From NCBI GenBank assembly GCA_965226785.1, contig CBDDEC010000004.1, positions 310,001 through 374,000 of the forward strand: a DNA stretch of 64,000 nt. Reading direction: 5' to 3'. Under the pieces are notes generated by a model, which saw nothing but the letters and a program-made list of their open reading frames with translations, did not search any database and had not been told where the DNA came from. The translations under genes were made by a program, and so were the position numbers. Source of the DNA: CBDDEC01 sp965226785 (GTDB taxonomy: Bacteria > Chloroflexota > Dehalococcoidia > UBA2979). Each line of letters opens with the position of its first letter. Position 1 is the first letter of the stretch. This document shows, one piece after another, positions 62,216 to 64,000 of this stretch.

Positions 62216-62917
62216 ATGCCACAGCGACTGCGCATGACCTTCGCCACGCACGGCCCGATGCGGTACGTGTCGCACCTCGACACGATGCGCACATGGGAGC
62301 GCGCCATCCGGCGCGCGCGGCTGCCGCTGGCGTACACGCAGGGCTTCTCGCCGCACCCGCGCATCGCCCTCGCCGCACCACTGCCTGTCGGCATCGAGGG
62401 TGCGCGCGAGCTCATGGACCTGTGGCTCGACGACGCGAATGGCCCCGAGGACGCAGCACGCACCCTGGACGCCAACGTTCCGCCCGGCCTGGAGGTCGTG
62501 GCGATCGAAGAGGTGAGCGACAGCCTGCCCTCGCTGCAGTCGCTGCTCAGCTCCGCGCGCTACCGGGCGCGCCTCGACCCGTCGCAGGCCGAAATCGATG
62601 ACGTCTGCGCTCTGGTGGCGGAGCGAATTAGCCAGCTGCTCGCGCTCGACGAGCTCGAGTGGGAGGAACAGCGTGGTGAGAAGGTCCGCCGCTACGACCT
62701 GCGTCGCACGATCCTCGACCTGTCGCTCGACGCGGGCGACGGGCCGAGCGTCGAGATGCATCTCTCGCTCGAAGAGGGCCGCACCGGCCGCCCGGCGCAG
62801 GTGTTGCGGGCGCTCGATCTCGATGGCGGAGTGCCCCACATCCTGCGCACGGAGATCACGCTGCGCGATCCGAGCGAGCCGAAGCCGGAACGTACCGAGG
62901 CAGGGCAGACCGCATGA
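62216..62917 (+). CDS. TIGR03936/DUF2344 radical-SAM-associated protein
   Basis: 233 residues starting MPQRLRMTFATHGPMRYVSHLD. The family pattern, RLPLAYTQGFSPHPRIALAAPLPVGIEG, is clear. These proteins normally accompany a radical-SAM gene or form its C-terminal domain; here the neighbour upstream is meaB and no radical-SAM gene is visible. A role in RNA modification has been suggested from association only. It overlaps the histidine phosphatase gene by 4 bp. Confidence 0.88.
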   Translation: MPQRLRMTFATHGPMRYVSHLDTMRTWERAIRRARLPLAYTQGFSPHPRIALAAPLPVGIEGARELMDLWLDDANGPEDAARTLDANVPPGLEVVAIEEVSDSLPSLQSLLSSARYRARLDPSQAEIDDVCALVAERISQLLALDELEWEEQRGEKVRRYDLRRTILDLSLDAGDGPSVEMHLSLEEGRTGRPAQVLRALDLDGGVPHILRTEITLRDPSEPKPERTEAGQTA

Positions 62918-63537
62918 CGCGTCTCTACCTCGTGCGGCACGGCGAGACCGATAGCAACCTCGAGGGCCGCACACAGGGTGCGCGCGACGTGCCACTCAAC
63001 GACCTCGGCCGACTGCAGGCGCAGGCAGTGGCCACGAAGCTCAGCAGCGCCGGTCTCTCCGCCGTCCACGCCTCGACCTCGTCCCGCGCCCTCGATACCG
63101 CTGCACCGATCGCGGCCGCCCACGGCGTCAAGGTGGCTCCGGACGCTCGCTTCGCCGAACTCGACCAGGGCGACCTCGACGGTCTGACCAGCGAGGAGCT
63201 GCGCCACCAGCACACCGACTTCCTCCAGCGCTGGCGGACCGAGGACCCGGCCACCTTGCGCATGCCGGGCGGCGAGACGCTGGGCGAGGTGCAAGAGCGC
63301 ATGGTCGCCGCAGCCACCACAGCGGTCGCTGCCGCCGACGATGACGCCGCGATCGCGATCGTGTCGCACAACCTCGCGCTGCGTTCGCTGCTCTGCCACA
63401 TCCTCGACGTCCCGCTCGCCGCGTTCCGCCGCTTCCACCATGACGTCGCCGCGATCGCCGAGGTGGAGGCGTCGGCCGACACGAACTGGTTCGTGCTGGG
63501 CCTCAACGAACACTGCGAGGTACCTCGACAGGTCTAG
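62914..63537 (+). CDS. Histidine phosphatase (phosphoglycerate-mutase-like) protein
   Basis: 207 residues. The RHG motif lies at 8-10 (LYLVRHGETDSNLEGR), with the second His in IVSHNLALRSLL. The Glu and Arg of the active site are probably in FAELDQGDLDGLT and SRALDTA. Such cofactor-independent phosphatases act on sugar phosphates or alpha-ribazole phosphate (CobC); the nearby B12-dependent mutase makes the latter possible but not shown. Confidence 0.9.
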   Translation: MTRLYLVRHGETDSNLEGRTQGARDVPLNDLGRLQAQAVATKLSSAGLSAVHASTSSRALDTAAPIAAAHGVKVAPDARFAELDQGDLDGLTSEELRHQHTDFLQRWRTEDPATLRMPGGETLGEVQERMVAAATTAVAAADDDAAIAIVSHNLALRSLLCHILDVPLAAFRRFHHDVAAIAEVEASADTNWFVLGLNEHCEVPRQV

Positions 63538-63628
63538 CCGGGAGCCGGCCTGCGTGCGGCGAGGCGCGACATCTGCTAGCTTCGAGTTAAGCGGGTCGCC
63601 CAGTTCGGTGGGCGCGGAACTCCAGCTC

Positions 63629-63979
63629 GTGACCGCTCGTCTCCCCACCTTCGGTCCTGCGCACGTCGTGCTCGTGCTCGCGCTCGTGTTGATCGGGCTG
63701 TTCGTCTACGCCTCCGCGCAGACCGCGGCGCGGTCACACCAGCTGCGCGAGCAGCAGCGCGCGCTGGCGATCGAGGTCGAGGAGCTGCGCGACGACCATG
63801 CCGAACTCACCGGCGTGCTCCGCTGGACCCAGACCGACGAATACGCCGAATCGCTCGCGCGCGAAGAGTTGGGTCTGGCGCGCCCGGGTGAACTGATCGT
63901 CGAGGTCGACAGCCCCGAGGTCCCGATCGACCGCACCCAGCAGGCCGGCGAAGACTGGTGGGAGCTGCTCTTCCGCTGA
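63629..63979 (+). CDS. FtsB/DivIC-like septum formation protein
   Basis: 116 residues from GTG 63629 (MTARLPTFGPAHVVLVLALV), the most consistent start. One transmembrane segment (about 10-30) is followed by a coiled coil (LREQQRALAIEVEELRDDH) and the typical tail TDEYAESLAREELGLARPGE. It is expected at the division septum, working with FtsL and FtsQ-like partners. Near the end of the window, 21 bp remain after its stop. Confidence 0.87.
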   Translation: MTARLPTFGPAHVVLVLALVLIGLFVYASAQTAARSHQLREQQRALAIEVEELRDDHAELTGVLRWTQTDEYAESLAREELGLARPGELIVEVDSPEVPIDRTQQAGEDWWELLFR

Positions 63980-64000
63980 CCCCGGCGCCCGGGGCGCCCG

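Overview
A GC-rich, gene-dense bacterial window with about 60 protein genes, two tRNA genes, one complete IS3-family element and a partial gene at the left edge. The lipoprotein linkers rich in Thr-Pro and Ala-Pro, the split methylmalonyl-CoA mutase followed by meaB, a TIGR03936/DUF2344 gene and an FtsB-like gene, and the many CaiB/BaiF CoA-transferases, luciferase-like oxidoreductases, P450 and Baeyer-Villiger enzymes suggest a free-living aerobic Chloroflexota (Dehalococcoidia/Tepidiformia-like). An actinobacterial relative cannot be excluded from sequence reading alone.

Layout. 1-17.9 kb: a loose catabolic and redox region (enolase-superfamily enzyme, epimerase, SDR, CoA-transferase, P450, MFS and LtrA membrane proteins, flavin oxidoreductase, Baeyer-Villiger monooxygenase, aldo/keto reductase, zinc alcohol dehydrogenase). 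18.2-24.8 kb: a minus-strand sulfur/redox signalling group (DsrE-like protein, FAD oxidoreductase, cysteine hydrolase, PAS histidine kinase, response regulator fused to a thioredoxin-reductase-like protein, and a rhodanese-CBS protein). The rhodanese gene has an in-frame UGA where the family normally has Cys, followed by a well-placed hairpin. 24.9-31.6 kb: an acyl-CoA cluster (enoyl-CoA hydratase, two CoA-transferase genes, SDR, luciferase-like oxidoreductase). 31.6-37 kb: YceI protein, a MacAB-like export locus that looks damaged (nonsense codon in the permease, adaptor lacking its N-terminal half), a zinc-ribbon protein and an NHL-repeat lipoprotein. 38.1-40.0 kb: a DinB-family gene split by an IS3-family element with a clean 3-bp target duplication. 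40.1-45.6 kb: tRNA-Met, the NAD salvage pair pncA-pncB, and a two-subunit molybdenum hydroxylase. 46.6-53.8 kb: Fe-S proteins NfuA and HesB/IscA, an ATP-grasp enzyme, RecQ and two lipoproteins. 53.9-56.7 kb: tRNA-Val, an amidohydrolase and a CapA-family protein. 56.8-64 kb: the methylmalonyl-CoA module (mutase large subunit, double-VOC epimerase, B12-binding subunit, MeaB), then DUF2344, histidine phosphatase and FtsB/DivIC-like genes.

Caution. Several genes are broken by single-base indels, and five of the six that can be repaired are one missing G in a G run on the coding strand. That pattern fits homopolymer under-calling in the assembly at least as well as true gene decay, and it bears on how the two in-frame stop codons should be read.
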